Positions 7,411 to 17,098 of a stretch of 56,879 bases of DNA are shown in pieces. The stretch comes from Methylomonas sp. Its GTDB lineage: Bacteria; Pseudomonadota; Gammaproteobacteria; Methylococcales; Methylomonadaceae. Under the pieces are notes generated by a model that was given only the letters and a program-made list of their open reading frames with translations, was not told the origin of the DNA and did not search any database. Position 1 is the stretch's first letter. Each line of letters opens with the position of its first letter. Where the stretch lies: NCBI GenBank assembly GCA_026988155.1, contig JALSLW010000044.1, positions 1 to 56,879 on the forward strand, in the 5' to 3' direction. The translations under genes and the position numbers were made by a program.

Positions 7411-8658
7411 ATGTTTAAACCCCTTACTCTTTATATTGGCCTGCGCTATACGCGGGCTAAGCGAAGAACTCAATTTATATCTTTTATAACATTAACGTCT
7501 GTTTTGGGAATAGCTTTAGGAGTAACGGCTTTAATAGCCGTGCTTTCTGTGATGAACGGCTTTGAAGCTGAACTGCGTGAACGCATTTTAGGCATGACAG
7601 CTCATACCACCATTTCAGGCCGGGGTGGAAAATTGCAAAACTGGCAACAGCTGGAGCAAAAAATAATCAATAGACCGCATGTGGAAGGGGCTGCGCCTTT
7701 TGTAAAAGGGCAGGTAATGGTGAATGCCGGCAGACGAGTCAGCGGTACATTGCTCAGGGGCGTTATTCCTGAGTTTGAACCTAATGTTTCAGAAGTGGCT
7801 AATAAAATGAAGGCCGGCCATTTATCAGACCTGGTCGCAGGAAAGTTCGGCATAATATTGGGCGCAGAACTGGCAAATTATCTGGGTGTTATGCCGGGCG
7901 ATAAAATTACAGTGATTACTTCTCAGATTAATTCTACGCCAGCGGGTATTTTGCCACGGTTAAAACGATTTACTGTGGTCGGAATATTTCAAGTGGGAAT
8001 GTATGAATATGATCGCAATATGGCACTGATTCATATAGATGATGCAAAAAAACTTTTTCGTCTAGGTGATGCCGTCAATGGCTTAAGGCTAAAGCTGGAT
8101 GACCTGTTTAATGCACCGCAAATTACCCAGACGTTAGCTCACGAACTTTATAATGAATATAGTGTCAGCGATTGGACTAAGGCGCATAGTAATTTTTTTA
8201 GAGCCATTAAAACTGAAAAACGCGTCATGTTTATCATATTGCTATTGATTGTAGCGGTAGCTGCCTTTAACATTGTTTCAACTTTGGTCATGGTGGTGAC
8301 TGATAAACGGGGGGATATTGCCATTTTAAAAACCCAGGGGCTATCTAACATGTCTGTAATGGGGATTTTTATTGTCTTAGGGGGTATTATCGGAATTATT
8401 GGCACGGCTTTAGGAACTTTAGGCGGGGTTTTGCTAGCTTTAAATATTGAAACCATTATTCCGGCGATTGAAAGTTTTTTTGGCGTTCAGTTTATGGCTG
8501 CTGATGTTTACTACATAAGTGATGTACCCTCAAAATTGGTGTGGGCTGATGTCTATATTATTGCCAGCATTTCCTTTACATTGTCTCTGGTGGCAACGCT
8601 TTATCCGGCATGGCAGGCTTCCAGGGTGAACCCTGCTGAGGTACTGCGATATGAATAA
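7411..8658 (+). CDS. lolC: Lipoprotein-releasing ABC transporter permease LolC/E family
   Basis: This inner-membrane permease extracts mature lipoproteins and hands them to LolA. One N-terminal helix (about residues 22-50, [29 protein letters not shown]) is followed by a large periplasmic domain. Three C-terminal helices (about 270-410) then end in [18 protein letters not shown], the classical FtsX/LolC ending. It overlaps lolD by 8 bp. No lolE follows, so the transporter may be a homodimer of this LolF-type subunit, or a second permease is encoded elsewhere. Confidence 0.93.
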   Translation: MFKPLTLYIGLRYTRAKRRTQFISFITLTSVLGIALGVTALIAVLSVMNGFEAELRERILGMTAHTTISGRGGKLQNWQQLEQKIINRPHVEGAAPFVKGQVMVNAGRRVSGTLLRGVIPEFEPNVSEVANKMKAGHLSDLVAGKFGIILGAELANYLGVMPGDKITVITSQINSTPAGILPRLKRFTVVGIFQVGMYEYDRNMALIHIDDAKKLFRLGDAVNGLRLKLDDLFNAPQITQTLAHELYNEYSVSDWTKAHSNFFRAIKTEKRVMFIILLLIVAVAAFNIVSTLVMVVTDKRGDIAILKTQGLSNMSVMGIFIVLGGIIGIIGTALGTLGGVLLALNIETIIPAIESFFGVQFMAADVYYISDVPSKLVWADVYIIASISFTLSLVATLYPAWQASRVNPAEVLRYE

Positions 8659-9334
8659 TTCAGCCATATTGCAATGTCAGTACTTGACCATGCGCTATCA
8701 GCAAGGTGATTTGGATGTCAGTGTGCTGAAAGGCATTGACTTGTCCATTAATGCAGGTGAGCGTGTTGCGATTATGGGTGCTTCAGGGTCAGGAAAAAGC
8801 ACCTTGCTTCATTTGTTAGGCGGTTTAGAAAAGCCAACCCAAGGGAATATAATTTTAGATGGTGAAAACTTAAATGCTGTTAGTTCTTCTAAATTAAGCA
8901 AATTAAGAAACCAGTCTTTGGGTTTTATCTATCAGTTTCACCATTTATTGGGTGAATTTACCATTTTGGAAAATGTAGCAATGCCTGTTTTAATTGCCGG
9001 GAAGTCAGTTAAAGAGGCGCGTAAAAAAGCAATGGCGCTGTTAGACAGAGTAGGGCTGGGGCATAGAGTAGAGCATAAGCCCGGTGAGTTGTCGGGTGGA
9101 GAAAGGCAGCGGGCGGCAGTGGCAAGGGCATTAATTAACAGCCCTAAATGCGTATTGGCTGATGAGCCGACAGGCAATTTAGACAGTAAAACAGCGGAGC
9201 ATATTTACCAGCTAATGCTGGAATTAAACCGGGAATTACAGGTGAGTTTTTTGGTGGTGACTCATGATTTAACGTTGGCACAAAGGATGGACAGAGTGTT
9301 GCATATGGAAGATGGTTTGATTGTATCGGATTAG
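8651..9334 (+). CDS. lolD: Lipoprotein-releasing ABC transporter ATPase LolD
   Basis: This cytoplasmic ATPase subunit of 227 residues powers lipoprotein release. Walker A is GASGSGKST (about 43-51), the Q-loop region is [18 protein letters not shown], the ABC signature is LSGGERQR (about 142-149), Walker B is [12 protein letters not shown], and the switch histidine lies in VVTHD. The YQFHHLL stretch is typical of LolD rather than of MacB or FtsE. Translation is coupled to lolC by an 8-bp overlap. Confidence 0.95.
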   Translation: MNNSAILQCQYLTMRYQQGDLDVSVLKGIDLSINAGERVAIMGASGSGKSTLLHLLGGLEKPTQGNIILDGENLNAVSSSKLSKLRNQSLGFIYQFHHLLGEFTILENVAMPVLIAGKSVKEARKKAMALLDRVGLGHRVEHKPGELSGGERQRAAVARALINSPKCVLADEPTGNLDSKTAEHIYQLMLELNRELQVSFLVVTHDLTLAQRMDRVLHMEDGLIVSD

Positions 9335-9660
9335 ATTTATTATTTGTGGAGAGCTGTAGAGATGTTGTATCCAACGTTTCTACCTCCATTCTAAAGTGTA
9401 ACCGAAAATAAAATAAATTGATGTCTAGGGCAATAGGCACAAGTTAACTTAGTCTTGCTGTATGCTTTCAAAAACTATGTGAACACTCTTTATCATCAAG
9501 TCCAGATGGCCAAGAATCCAGTCAAGCAGAGCATCAGACAATACCAGAATAAAGATAATAGAGCGAACTTTTTGCCTGCTCTAAACAGCATATTGCTATC
9601 TGTGTTTCTTGGCTCGTATCATTTTTGATGACAGGGAACGACGTTACCATAGATTTTGAA
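9335..9660. other. Non-coding interval after lolD
   Basis: A hairpin GTAGAGATGTTG/CAACGTTTCTAC (9356-9383, two mismatches, loop TATC) follows lolD and may be a weak terminator, although no T-run follows it. The rest holds one small open frame (GTG at 9479, stop about 9629) that resembles nothing I know. I see no gene to report. Confidence 0.4.
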
Positions 9661-11109
9661 TCAATATTCAACAAGTACACGATAAGTCAATAGTGTACTT
9701 CCTTCAGCAGGAATTTTAATTTTCCACTCAGCCGTACCGGCATCGACTTTTTGATGCGGATGACTTTCTCTTATCATTTTCCAGTCCGCAGGGATTGGTT
9801 CCCGTACAGTCACTGTGACTGCTTCAGACTTTGCGTTTTTTAACTCTATTTCAAAAGTACTTTCAAAAGCATTTCGGCCAGGGAGTATGTGTTTTTGTTT
9901 GCTAAAAGCAGTCTGCTTTTTATTGGCGGTTACATCAAAAGCATCGCCTAGCTTTAAACGAATGATTTCATTTTTTGGAGTATGGTCAACTTTGTCTTCG
10001 CCAATAAACTGGGCATTTCCGTGACTGTCCTTTTTATATACTCGGACAATGCCTTTTGGAATTGGCATGCCTAAGCCCGCTGATTTTTTATTTGCCAACT
10101 GCACATAAACGCCTACTTTAAGCTTCTTGCCAAGCTGGCCTTGCCGGCTGCTGTAATAATAGCTAGCTCCGTTCAGCACAAACTCTTTCGTAACGGGTAT
10201 TGCATTTGCGGTTAGAAGAGAGACTTGTTTGGTCTGGTTATTTAAAATGCTGGTTGGACGGTTTAAACCATAAAGGTGATATTCAAATATACTTTCTTCG
10301 GACATGGGAGGAGCATCAGCAGCTATCGAAAACTTCATTTCTCTGCTGCGCTGAGCAAAATTTATTTGCTCCTGCACTTGATTAACATCCCCAGCTACTA
10401 ATTGCAGTTTGGCATTATTATAATCCGTACCGCTGACATTGTTTAAAGTGACCCAGCCAAGCAGATCAATGGAGCTGTCAGAGGCATTAAGTTCTGCGAC
10501 ATAATCTGCTTTCCAAGACAGGCCAGACGATAAATAGCTCAGTTCTAGCTGCTGCGCGTTTGACGTTGGACTGTTTAGCTGAGTCACTAAAGTGGGCTGA
10601 TCCCGAAGGTTTTCAGGAATGTTGTCAAAAATAAACTGACCTTTTGGGTTGGTCTTAATTCTATTGCCTATTTTAAGTATTACCCCTTGATGGGTACTAA
10701 GTACTATTGCCTTTTCTGTCTTTTCTTTACCGGTTGCAGAGTTCAGCGTTACCAGACGAACCTGTCGCCCGACATATTTATCTAGCAGTTTTTCAGGGGT
10801 TAACAAATCATAGTCAAAATTCTGTTCAATAACTTTAAATCCCTTGCTGTGAGTTAAACTGCGCAACATAGCAGTTTCTGCCCGCATTTTTGCACTAACA
10901 CCGCGAAAGGCAAGATGATTGAAACCTTTGTCTAAACTAACTGTCCTTTGGTCTTTAATTAAAGCTAGGCCACTATTATAGATAGTAATGGCAACATCAG
11001 TCTGGTCAGCTAAAGTGGTTTTTTTCTCTATTGTCAGGGCGTTGGCAGAGGGGGCAAAGCAAGTTGCCAAACAAATTAAAATAGGTGCTATAGATACTGA
11101 AGAATCCAT
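9661..11109 (-). CDS. Secreted DUF4139-domain protein
   Basis: The 482 residues start with a signal peptide (hydrophobic to about residue 24, ending ANA). The mature part has the DUF4139 pattern: VAITIYNSGLALIKDQRTVSL near the N-terminus, YVGRQVRLVT and GVILKIGNRI, then LSYLSSGLSWKADYVAEL around 195 and DLLGWVTLNNVSGTDYNNAKLQLVAGDVN. The end is a beta-rich domain with WKMIRESHPHQKVDAGTAEW. The family's function is unknown. It has no operon partner on its strand: lolD lies downstream on the opposite strand and a membrane protein is divergent. The start has no obvious ribosome site. Confidence 0.8.
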   Translation of the reverse strand: MDSSVSIAPILICLATCFAPSANALTIEKKTTLADQTDVAITIYNSGLALIKDQRTVSLDKGFNHLAFRGVSAKMRAETAMLRSLTHSKGFKVIEQNFDYDLLTPEKLLDKYVGRQVRLVTLNSATGKEKTEKAIVLSTHQGVILKIGNRIKTNPKGQFIFDNIPENLRDQPTLVTQLNSPTSNAQQLELSYLSSGLSWKADYVAELNASDSSIDLLGWVTLNNVSGTDYNNAKLQLVAGDVNQVQEQINFAQRSREMKFSIAADAPPMSEESIFEYHLYGLNRPTSILNNQTKQVSLLTANAIPVTKEFVLNGASYYYSSRQGQLGKKLKVGVYVQLANKKSAGLGMPIPKGIVRVYKKDSHGNAQFIGEDKVDHTPKNEIIRLKLGDAFDVTANKKQTAFSKQKHILPGRNAFESTFEIELKNAKSEAVTVTVREPIPADWKMIRESHPHQKVDAGTAEWKIKIPAEGSTLLTYRVLVEY

Positions 11110-11350
11110 CGAATTGTGCTCTTGCTGGCTAAAATTATTAGCTGTGACAGGTTAGGATGAAGTTAGTTCGTTATTAGTGGCTATGTTCTGCGTTTTTTAG
11201 GGAGCGTTGATAAGTGTCCAACACTCATGTTGAATTGGTGAATTACACTCAATCAGCTTATGATAGGATGAAAATAGGATAATAATGGATTATATTAAAA
11301 ATTAATCGGTTACACTTATCTACAAATGTACTTTAAAAAGCAATGTTAAG

Positions 11351-12409
11351 ATGACCGGCTACACCTTATTATTTTTGTACGCTGGTAGCATTATCTGGCA
11401 AGATGGGGTATTCACAATGAGATATTTTCAAGCTATTCCAGAATATTTATATTTTGCTCTGCGCTTCTTTTTTCTCCCTTTTATGATCTTGGTCGTAGGA
11501 AAAGTTCTGTTTGAACTGTTGGCCTTCAACTTCTTTGATCTAGCTCCGGTTCAGCAGGCTTCAGTTATTGATAAAACTTCAGTGGCAGTAAAACTTAATG
11601 AAATGAAAGCCCGGCTGTTATGGATTGCCAGTGTATTAGTTTATGTTCTTATTACGATGGGTTTTGGCGTTTTTATTTGGGATACGCTAAGAAATTCAAT
11701 TGCAAAATCGGCATTAAGAGTTTTTGTTTTCTTAGCAATGACTATCGTTACTGTTGAAGCCTACTATTTACTGAATGTTGCTCCTTCAGAAAGCCCAATA
11801 AAAAGTATATTTTCATTTACCTTTGACAGCCTTTCAAGTTCAGGGTTATTTACCATAAATCAGTTGTTTCTTATACATATTACTTTAGATATTATTAATT
11901 TTATTGCGCTGCTAATAGTGCCTTTCGGAATAATTTCTGGCTGTTGCATTATGCATAAAATTCCTATTACTCTTTATAAAGACGCAGGGTATTATCTCGA
12001 TCGGTCACAGCAGTTAAAAAAATTAATCACTGGAGGCTCTGCAGTGATGGTTATAGGCATAATTCATATGCAATTATGGCTGAACTGGCCTTTGATATTT
12101 CTTGATGAATCCAAAGAATTAGCTCAGTTAAAAGAAGTTGTTCAACTGGTATGTCAATATTGGGGAGTTAGCTATTCATTGATAATTGCATCTTTATACC
12201 TTCCTGCTGCAAGTTATTTAAGCAATCAAGCAAGACTGGCTCTTCTTCAGGGAAGTAATAAGGAGCTAAAAAAAGACCCTTCAATTTGGCTAATTAAAAA
12301 TAAAATGGTATTTTCTCCAATAGCCTCATTTTCACAAATTATTACTGTTATCGCTCCAATGTTAGCGGGAACATTTAGCTCCTCACTGACTGAAATTTTA
12401 TTCTCATAA
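11351..12409 (+). CDS. Multi-pass membrane protein of unknown function
   Basis: I do not recognise this 352-residue protein. It has about seven hydrophobic segments: residues 1-18, 32-60, 88-112, 120-140, 172-200, 225-250, 270-290 and perhaps 320-345. The loops include basic stretches such as LNEMKARLL and NKELKKDPSIWLIKNK. No catalytic or binding motif is apparent. The start may instead be ATG at 11420 (MRYFQAIPEYLYF). It is convergent with the copper cluster and divergent from the DUF4139 gene. Confidence 0.65.
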   Translation: MTGYTLLFLYAGSIIWQDGVFTMRYFQAIPEYLYFALRFFFLPFMILVVGKVLFELLAFNFFDLAPVQQASVIDKTSVAVKLNEMKARLLWIASVLVYVLITMGFGVFIWDTLRNSIAKSALRVFVFLAMTIVTVEAYYLLNVAPSESPIKSIFSFTFDSLSSSGLFTINQLFLIHITLDIINFIALLIVPFGIISGCCIMHKIPITLYKDAGYYLDRSQQLKKLITGGSAVMVIGIIHMQLWLNWPLIFLDESKELAQLKEVVQLVCQYWGVSYSLIIASLYLPAASYLSNQARLALLQGSNKELKKDPSIWLIKNKMVFSPIASFSQIITVIAPMLAGTFSSSLTEILFS

Positions 12410-12422
12410 GTATGCGGGGAAG

Positions 12423-13100
12423 CTATTTGGCAGTAGAAAATGAATCAGCAAATTTTGGAGCAGATATCCCTGGAATACTGGGCAAATCGCCTCGGCCATT
12501 GCCGACTTTTAGCTGTGCCTTCATGCCTTTTTCCATATGCTGCGCAATGTCGCAATGTACTAAATAGGTAAAATGGCTACTGGGCACAATAAAAGTCCCG
12601 GTTTTTTTACCTGGGCCATTCACTTCTATATGAAACATGCCTTTAGGATATAGGTATTTTGGCAGACCATGAATCATCCATTGGTGACGAATATCATCGT
12701 CATTAGTAAATTCTACAGTAATGCGGCTGCAAGGCTTGACTTGCCACTGATGTTCATTAAAGCCAAAAACAGTGCCAGGATACTGTTTGGCATATTTAAC
12801 GCCTGCTTTGACTTCGATGGTGATATCTTCTGATATTTCTGGGCAGTCTTTAGGCAGTTTATCTTTGTTTTCATACATCACCATGCCTTTCATATCCATA
12901 CGCATATTACCGCCACACATGCCTTCCATCATTTTTTTTTCAGGGTGATGACGTGCATGCTGATTGTCTTTATGCTCTTCTTTATTAGGCTCTTTGGATT
13001 CAAATGCTGTTTCCGCCGCATTGATTTCAGTAAACAGGCTGCCGATGCTTAAACCGATAGCTATTAATGACCCTGTAGTAATAGGTTTTTTAATTCGCAT
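12423..13100 (-). CDS. Periplasmic cupredoxin with Met/His-rich N-terminus
   Basis: The 225-residue protein carries a signal peptide to about residue 28. A histidine- and methionine-rich segment (HARHHPEKKMMEGMCGGNMRMDMKGMVM, in pieces over 48-75) looks suited to binding copper. The C-terminal half is a cupredoxin with a complete type 1 copper set: H139, then C183-x4-H188-x4-M193. It should carry electrons or copper in the periplasm. It overlaps the 3' end of the multicopper oxidase gene by 11 bp, so the two are translationally coupled and probably partners. Confidence 0.8.
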   Translation of the reverse strand: MRIKKPITTGSLIAIGLSIGSLFTEINAAETAFESKEPNKEEHKDNQHARHHPEKKMMEGMCGGNMRMDMKGMVMYENKDKLPKDCPEISEDITIEVKAGVKYAKQYPGTVFGFNEHQWQVKPCSRITVEFTNDDDIRHQWMIHGLPKYLYPKGMFHIEVNGPGKKTGTFIVPSSHFTYLVHCDIAQHMEKGMKAQLKVGNGRGDLPSIPGISAPKFADSFSTAK

Positions 13101-14763
13101 TTTCTGTCTTAATATGTTTTCTAATGAGAAGGACGGTTGCTAATAAAAGGACAATCTGGAAAATCAATATAGCTATTTGCGTTATGTTTAAGGAGCCTTT
13201 ATCCTTTTCTTTCATGTCAGGGGCTGTCGTATTTGCTATTTCACCATAAAGGCGGTTTTCATCAGATAAATTCCAGATAGGGTATTTTTTTTGATAGAAC
13301 TCTTTGGTGAAAAATGGACTTACATCAACACCCTGCAATTTTGGCATGCCGTTGGCTCCGAGATAAGACTCAAAAACAACACTGCTGATATGTCCGCCGG
13401 GATAGATGCCATCAGTGGTTACACCTGCTTCATTATGATCATGAAATGTCCATATGCCGGCTCCCATATTATTCAGCCCATCATTAAGCGCATATAACTC
13501 CAGATCAGCACGCTGAGCGGGGCCCAAGGTAAAAACATCACGCTGTATTTGGGCATCGGGCTTAAGTTTTACACCATCGAGATGAGTGACTGTAGGTTTA
13601 AATCCATGAGTATGCAGTGAAAGCATCTGTTCCCCTGCATTGAATACCCGCAATTTAACCTTTTCATCTGGTTTAATGACGATAAGGGACTCTCTTAGCG
13701 TGTAGGGAAATGAGCGGCCATTTAAAATGAAATAATCGGGTGATCTTTCCGTTATATTGTATTCACGGTTGTACGCCTTGGCCAATAGCCTTGAATCATT
13801 TCCCTGCTGAATCAGATTGTGCAGTTCTCTATCAATATCCTGATATTGCAGATCATATTCCTGGCTGTATTTTTCTTGTACGGCTACGGATGAATGCCGG
13901 ACAAAACTGGCGCCTATATTAAAGGTTTGCACCCAGTTGTCAGGTTTGTTTTCTTCAACGATAAACATGCCGATTAGTCCCATTAAAATATGGGTGTGAG
14001 CCTGTACATGACAATGGTAAACCATAGTGCCAGTTTGCCTCGGCGTCATTTCATAGGAAATGGTTTTTCCTGGCATAGTGAGCTTGTTACTGGTTTGCGG
14101 AACACCATCATTGCCTTCGCCATTTTTTTTAAGAAAAGGGTGATCAACCCCATGAAAATGAATGCTATGAGGAAAGTAGTGTGAGTTTTCAAGGGTTATA
14201 ATGATCTTATCTCCCTGCTCAACGCGAATCGAAGGGGAGGGGAGGCGCAAGAAAGGGTTGGCTTTGATGCTGGCAAAACTTTCATTTGACATGCCTCTGC
14301 TTTTAGGTGCGAAAGCCCAAAAGCCAGGCTGAATGCCCGGGGCAATATTATAAGTGGTAATTGGGTCTTTCTGATCAGGCGAAAAGCCATTGAGCTCTAT
14401 GACTTCAAGCCGGATATGAATTTCATCAGGATCGCCATCGCCATCAATATCATTGGTTTTTATTAAGGTGTCTGGCGACAACTGTGTTTGCATCATGGTA
14501 GCCATAGAGATATTGTTAGTACCTTTAACAAAGGCTGCAATATCGTAAGGGTTATCTGGGTCGCAAACTGGGGAAGGCGCTATGCTTACCCCTTCAATCT
14601 GTTGTTTTTCACGCCATTTTGGGTTTACGCTTTTAGGGCAAAAAGGTTCGACCAGACCAAGAAAGCTTTCTTCTGTAGCAGGTGCTGTTGGAAACTCCGC
14701 TGATGAAATGGAAGGTGTTAAAAGTGATATGATGATAAAGAGAGTTTGTCTATAGAGACGCAT
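13090..14763 (-). CDS. Membrane-anchored two-domain multicopper oxidase
   Basis: This 557-residue periplasmic oxidase has a signal peptide to about residue 22 and a C-terminal membrane anchor (525-547, ITQIAILIFQIVLLLATVLL). All four trinuclear copper motifs are visible: H202-x-H204 (HFHG), H250-C-H252, H384-x-H386 (HTHG) and H441-x-H443. The type 1 site is in domain 1: H250-C251-H252-x3-H256-x4-M261, with H199 as likely fourth ligand. Domain 2 lacks the cysteine. That places it among two-domain oxidases with type 1 copper only in the first domain (type C). Residues 105-114 (DIDGDGDPDE) resemble a calcium loop. Likely roles are copper(I) or other metal oxidation, with the downstream cupredoxin as partner. 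Confidence 0.85.
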   Translation of the reverse strand: MRLYRQTLFIIISLLTPSISSAEFPTAPATEESFLGLVEPFCPKSVNPKWREKQQIEGVSIAPSPVCDPDNPYDIAAFVKGTNNISMATMMQTQLSPDTLIKTNDIDGDGDPDEIHIRLEVIELNGFSPDQKDPITTYNIAPGIQPGFWAFAPKSRGMSNESFASIKANPFLRLPSPSIRVEQGDKIIITLENSHYFPHSIHFHGVDHPFLKKNGEGNDGVPQTSNKLTMPGKTISYEMTPRQTGTMVYHCHVQAHTHILMGLIGMFIVEENKPDNWVQTFNIGASFVRHSSVAVQEKYSQEYDLQYQDIDRELHNLIQQGNDSRLLAKAYNREYNITERSPDYFILNGRSFPYTLRESLIVIKPDEKVKLRVFNAGEQMLSLHTHGFKPTVTHLDGVKLKPDAQIQRDVFTLGPAQRADLELYALNDGLNNMGAGIWTFHDHNEAGVTTDGIYPGGHISSVVFESYLGANGMPKLQGVDVSPFFTKEFYQKKYPIWNLSDENRLYGEIANTTAPDMKEKDKGSLNITQIAILIFQIVLLLATVLLIRKHIKTENAN

Positions 14764-14787
14764 TTTAGAAATTATCCTGGTTTAACT

Positions 14788-14808
14788 TCCCCCTTTGAAA
14801 AAGAGGGA
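14788..14808. repeat. Small C/G-rich hairpin between copper-cluster genes
   Basis: TCCCCCTTT and AAAGAGGGA pair with one mismatch around a GAA loop. The same CCCTTT...AAAGGG theme appears in the terminator at 22764-22818. It could attenuate transcription from the upstream lipoprotein gene into the oxidase gene, or be a stray repeat. Confidence 0.5.
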
Positions 14809-14842
14809 TTAAGGGAGATGTTATAAAAAAATATTGTTAATA

Positions 14843-15382
14843 TTAATGCCATCCGCCATATTGTTTAGTTGGATCGCCGCGAAATCCAGTGGATGTTTTA
14901 TTGGCATCGGGAACTCCCACGGTACTGTCGGCTGCTATAGACATATTGGAATGAGTGTAGCCGCCAAGGGATTTAGCTTTTTTGGCAATCAGAGTCGTTA
15001 GGTCATTAATATCGTATTTTTTTAATGACGAGTAAATGGCTACCGAAATAAGTTTGTCTTGATCTGTATTTTCAGCTGTGGGACTAAAAGTTAAAGTAAT
15101 TGGCAACTCAGTACCGGCAGGAACAGTTAAGCTGTAATGGCTATCTTTATTTACTTGGGTGGTAGCAATTAATTTGTTTTTGCTATTGGTGGCTTTGATT
15201 TCGCCACTGCGTATATTGCCTTTTTTATTGCTTACTCTGCCTGTTAGAGTGGTTTCGCTATTGTACTTTTGAATTGTTTTTTGGGAGGTTAGTGGGGTGT
15301 TGCCACTATCATTATTGTTACAGGCTGTTAAAAGCAGGCTGGACAGGATTGTAAAAAATAATATAGAGTTTTTTGTGGTCAT
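14843..15382 (-). CDS. Putative lipoprotein upstream of the multicopper oxidase
   Basis: The 179 residues begin with a lipoprotein signal peptide ending LLLTAC (cysteine 21) and an Asn/Asp/Ser-rich linker. Residues about 45-120 read as a beta-sandwich of carboxypeptidase-regulatory type (TLTGRVSNKKGNIRSGEIKA, YSLTVPAGTELPITLTF). The chain ends in GFRGDPTKQYGGWH, a short conserved-looking tail with a terminal histidine. No enzyme motif is seen. It precedes the oxidase by 79 bp on the same strand and probably belongs to the same copper-handling unit. Confidence 0.6.
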   Translation of the reverse strand: MTTKNSILFFTILSSLLLTACNNNDSGNTPLTSQKTIQKYNSETTLTGRVSNKKGNIRSGEIKATNSKNKLIATTQVNKDSHYSLTVPAGTELPITLTFSPTAENTDQDKLISVAIYSSLKKYDINDLTTLIAKKAKSLGGYTHSNMSIAADSTVGVPDANKTSTGFRGDPTKQYGGWH

Positions 15383-15612
15383 AATCTTCTCGTTTTTAGA
15401 CGGATTATATCATGGCAAGAATATTAGAGTATTATAATATTTTAAGGATATGTTGCTTTATGAGACTGCTAAAATGTTTTAAAATTCATCTGATTTCAAT
15501 GTATTTTCATTTGAGCTGTTTTATTTTTTTCCTTTGCTATACTTATTAATTAATTCTTTATCTAAAAGAAAATATTTTTAGCATCTGAGCTTGACTAGAT
15601 GGTCTTTATAAC

Positions 15613-16179
15613 ATGCTAATATTAGACATAATTGACAAAAATATGACACAATCAGACTCAAAGCAACCTGACCTTGACTGGAGTCAAGTAAGGGAGACAG
15701 TAAAATTGCTAACTGTTTCTATCACTCAGGTAGAATCAAATATGCATGCAGGTGATGATTCAGTTAATACGCTGACTGAATCTTTTACCGGAATAGTTGA
15801 GCACATGGGGGCAATCAATGAATTATTATATGGCTTTGAACCCAGTGATGAAAGAGAAGAAGCATTAGAGCACTGTCAAAAAACGAGTGATAAAATACAG
15901 ACATCAATTATTGCATTTCAATTCTATGACCGTTTGCAGCAATCTTTAAGCCATGTTGCCAACAGCCTTAAAGGGCTTACATCTTTAGTAGAAAGTCCTG
16001 AGCGTTTATATAACCCGATGGAGTGGAAAAAGTTTCAGGATGAAATTCGTGCCCGCTATACGATAGAATCTGAGAAAATCATGTTTGATGCTGTCTTGCA
16101 AGGAAAAAGCATTGAAGATGCTATTAAATTGGCAGCTCAGGCGGATGATAATGACGAAGATGAAATTGAACTTTTTTAA
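15613..16179 (+). CDS. CheZ-like helical protein of unknown function
   Basis: The 188-residue protein is almost entirely helical and soluble. Residues about 95-120 (IIAFQFYDRLQQSLSHVANSL) resemble the helix around the catalytic glutamine of CheZ-type phosphatases (AFQFYDRLQQ), and the acidic C-terminus DDNDEDEIELF could serve as a docking tail as in CheZ. That comparison is by eye and weak. An alternative start is ATG at 15643. It precedes the TPR lipoprotein by 20 bp on the same strand. No other chemotaxis gene is near. Confidence 0.6.
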   Translation: MLILDIIDKNMTQSDSKQPDLDWSQVRETVKLLTVSITQVESNMHAGDDSVNTLTESFTGIVEHMGAINELLYGFEPSDEREEALEHCQKTSDKIQTSIIAFQFYDRLQQSLSHVANSLKGLTSLVESPERLYNPMEWKKFQDEIRARYTIESEKIMFDAVLQGKSIEDAIKLAAQADDNDEDEIELF

Positions 16180-16199
16180 TGATTCAAAGTTAAAGATGT

Positions 16200-16769
16200 A
16201 TGAATAATAAATTTTTGTTTTTTTTGCTAGCACCCTTATTGTTGAACGGTTGCAGCGGGTATCAGCCGCCAGCGCCCATTTTTGGAAAAACGTATGGGAC
16301 AAATCCTTATGAAAAACAGAAAGGTGCGTCCACACAGCCTTATCAAACAGATGGTCAGCCGTTTAACTCGGAAATTGAAAAAAGAGAATTGCCCTTAAAA
16401 CCTGCAAGTCAGGCGATAAACCGTGATAATGTGAAGGTAGAGAGAAAAGCACCGCCTGCTGTTTTAGCATTAGTATATGATGCTGACCGAAGCAGTAAAG
16501 CGGGGGATCTAGAGTCTGCAGTAGCAACAATTGAAAGGGCATTGAGAATTGATCCTAGAAACCCAGATTTAACGTATAAGCTTGCTCAGTTGAGACTTAG
16601 GCAATCTAAACCTCGTCTTGCAGAGGATTTGGCCAAAAAGGCAGCATTATTATCAATAAATGATAGAGTGTTAAAAAAGAAAAGCTGGCTGTTAATCAGT
16701 GCAGCTAGAAAACAGCAAAAAAATTATTTTGGTGCGAAAGAAGCCAAGTTAAAAGCGGATGGAATTTAG
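16200..16769 (+). CDS. TPR-containing lipoprotein
   Basis: The 189 residues start with a signal peptide and lipobox LLLNGC (cysteine 18), then a proline-rich linker (PPAPIFGKTYGTNPYEKQKG). Residues about 88-165 hold two TPR units (LVYDADRSSKAGDLESAVAT, ALRIDPRNPDLTYKLAQLRL). It should be anchored in the outer or inner membrane and serve as a protein-protein scaffold. It probably forms an operon with the CheZ-like gene 20 bp upstream. Confidence 0.75.
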   Translation: MNNKFLFFLLAPLLLNGCSGYQPPAPIFGKTYGTNPYEKQKGASTQPYQTDGQPFNSEIEKRELPLKPASQAINRDNVKVERKAPPAVLALVYDADRSSKAGDLESAVATIERALRIDPRNPDLTYKLAQLRLRQSKPRLAEDLAKKAALLSINDRVLKKKSWLLISAARKQQKNYFGAKEAKLKADGI

Positions 16770-16969
16770 CTGTCTAATGAGTTAGATTTTCTAGAGTAAT
16801 AAAGCGATTAAGCATACTATCTGAATCTTGGGGTGTCCGTATTTTAAAATCTAACCATTATGTGACGAATAGTAAGCACAGGTAGCAGACCCTGCGTCTA
16901 CTTCAACTTCGTATAAAAGTCACACCGGTCAGCCTGCCCTATAGGCTTGACGACTTCTGAAAAAAAACT

Positions 16970-17098
16970 TTAGCCTCCTGTATGCGCTTCGGGGCTGCAC
17001 ATTTCCATGATGCTGCCGTGAGTTACTCCACCATTGTTCTGTTCCCAGGTTTTCAGCGGGAAGAAATCGGCAATACTTTCAAAACGCAGTGGAGCATA
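16970..17098 (-). pseudogene. Orphan C-terminal gene fragment cut by a palindromic repeat
   Basis: The minus strand from 17098 to the TAA at 16970 encodes TYAPLRFESIADFFPLKTW, then EQNNGGVTHGSIMEMC and SPEAHTGG-stop. The composition is protein-like and no start codon is available. The frame is cut exactly where the palindromic element at 17099-17256 begins, and no continuation is visible on its far side. I do not recognise the family. The remainder of 16770-17530 shows no gene. Confidence 0.4.

Noticed and set aside
9479-9629. Small open frame after lolD
   Set aside because: About 50 codons with no family resemblance and no convincing start signal; kept only as a note in the interval description.
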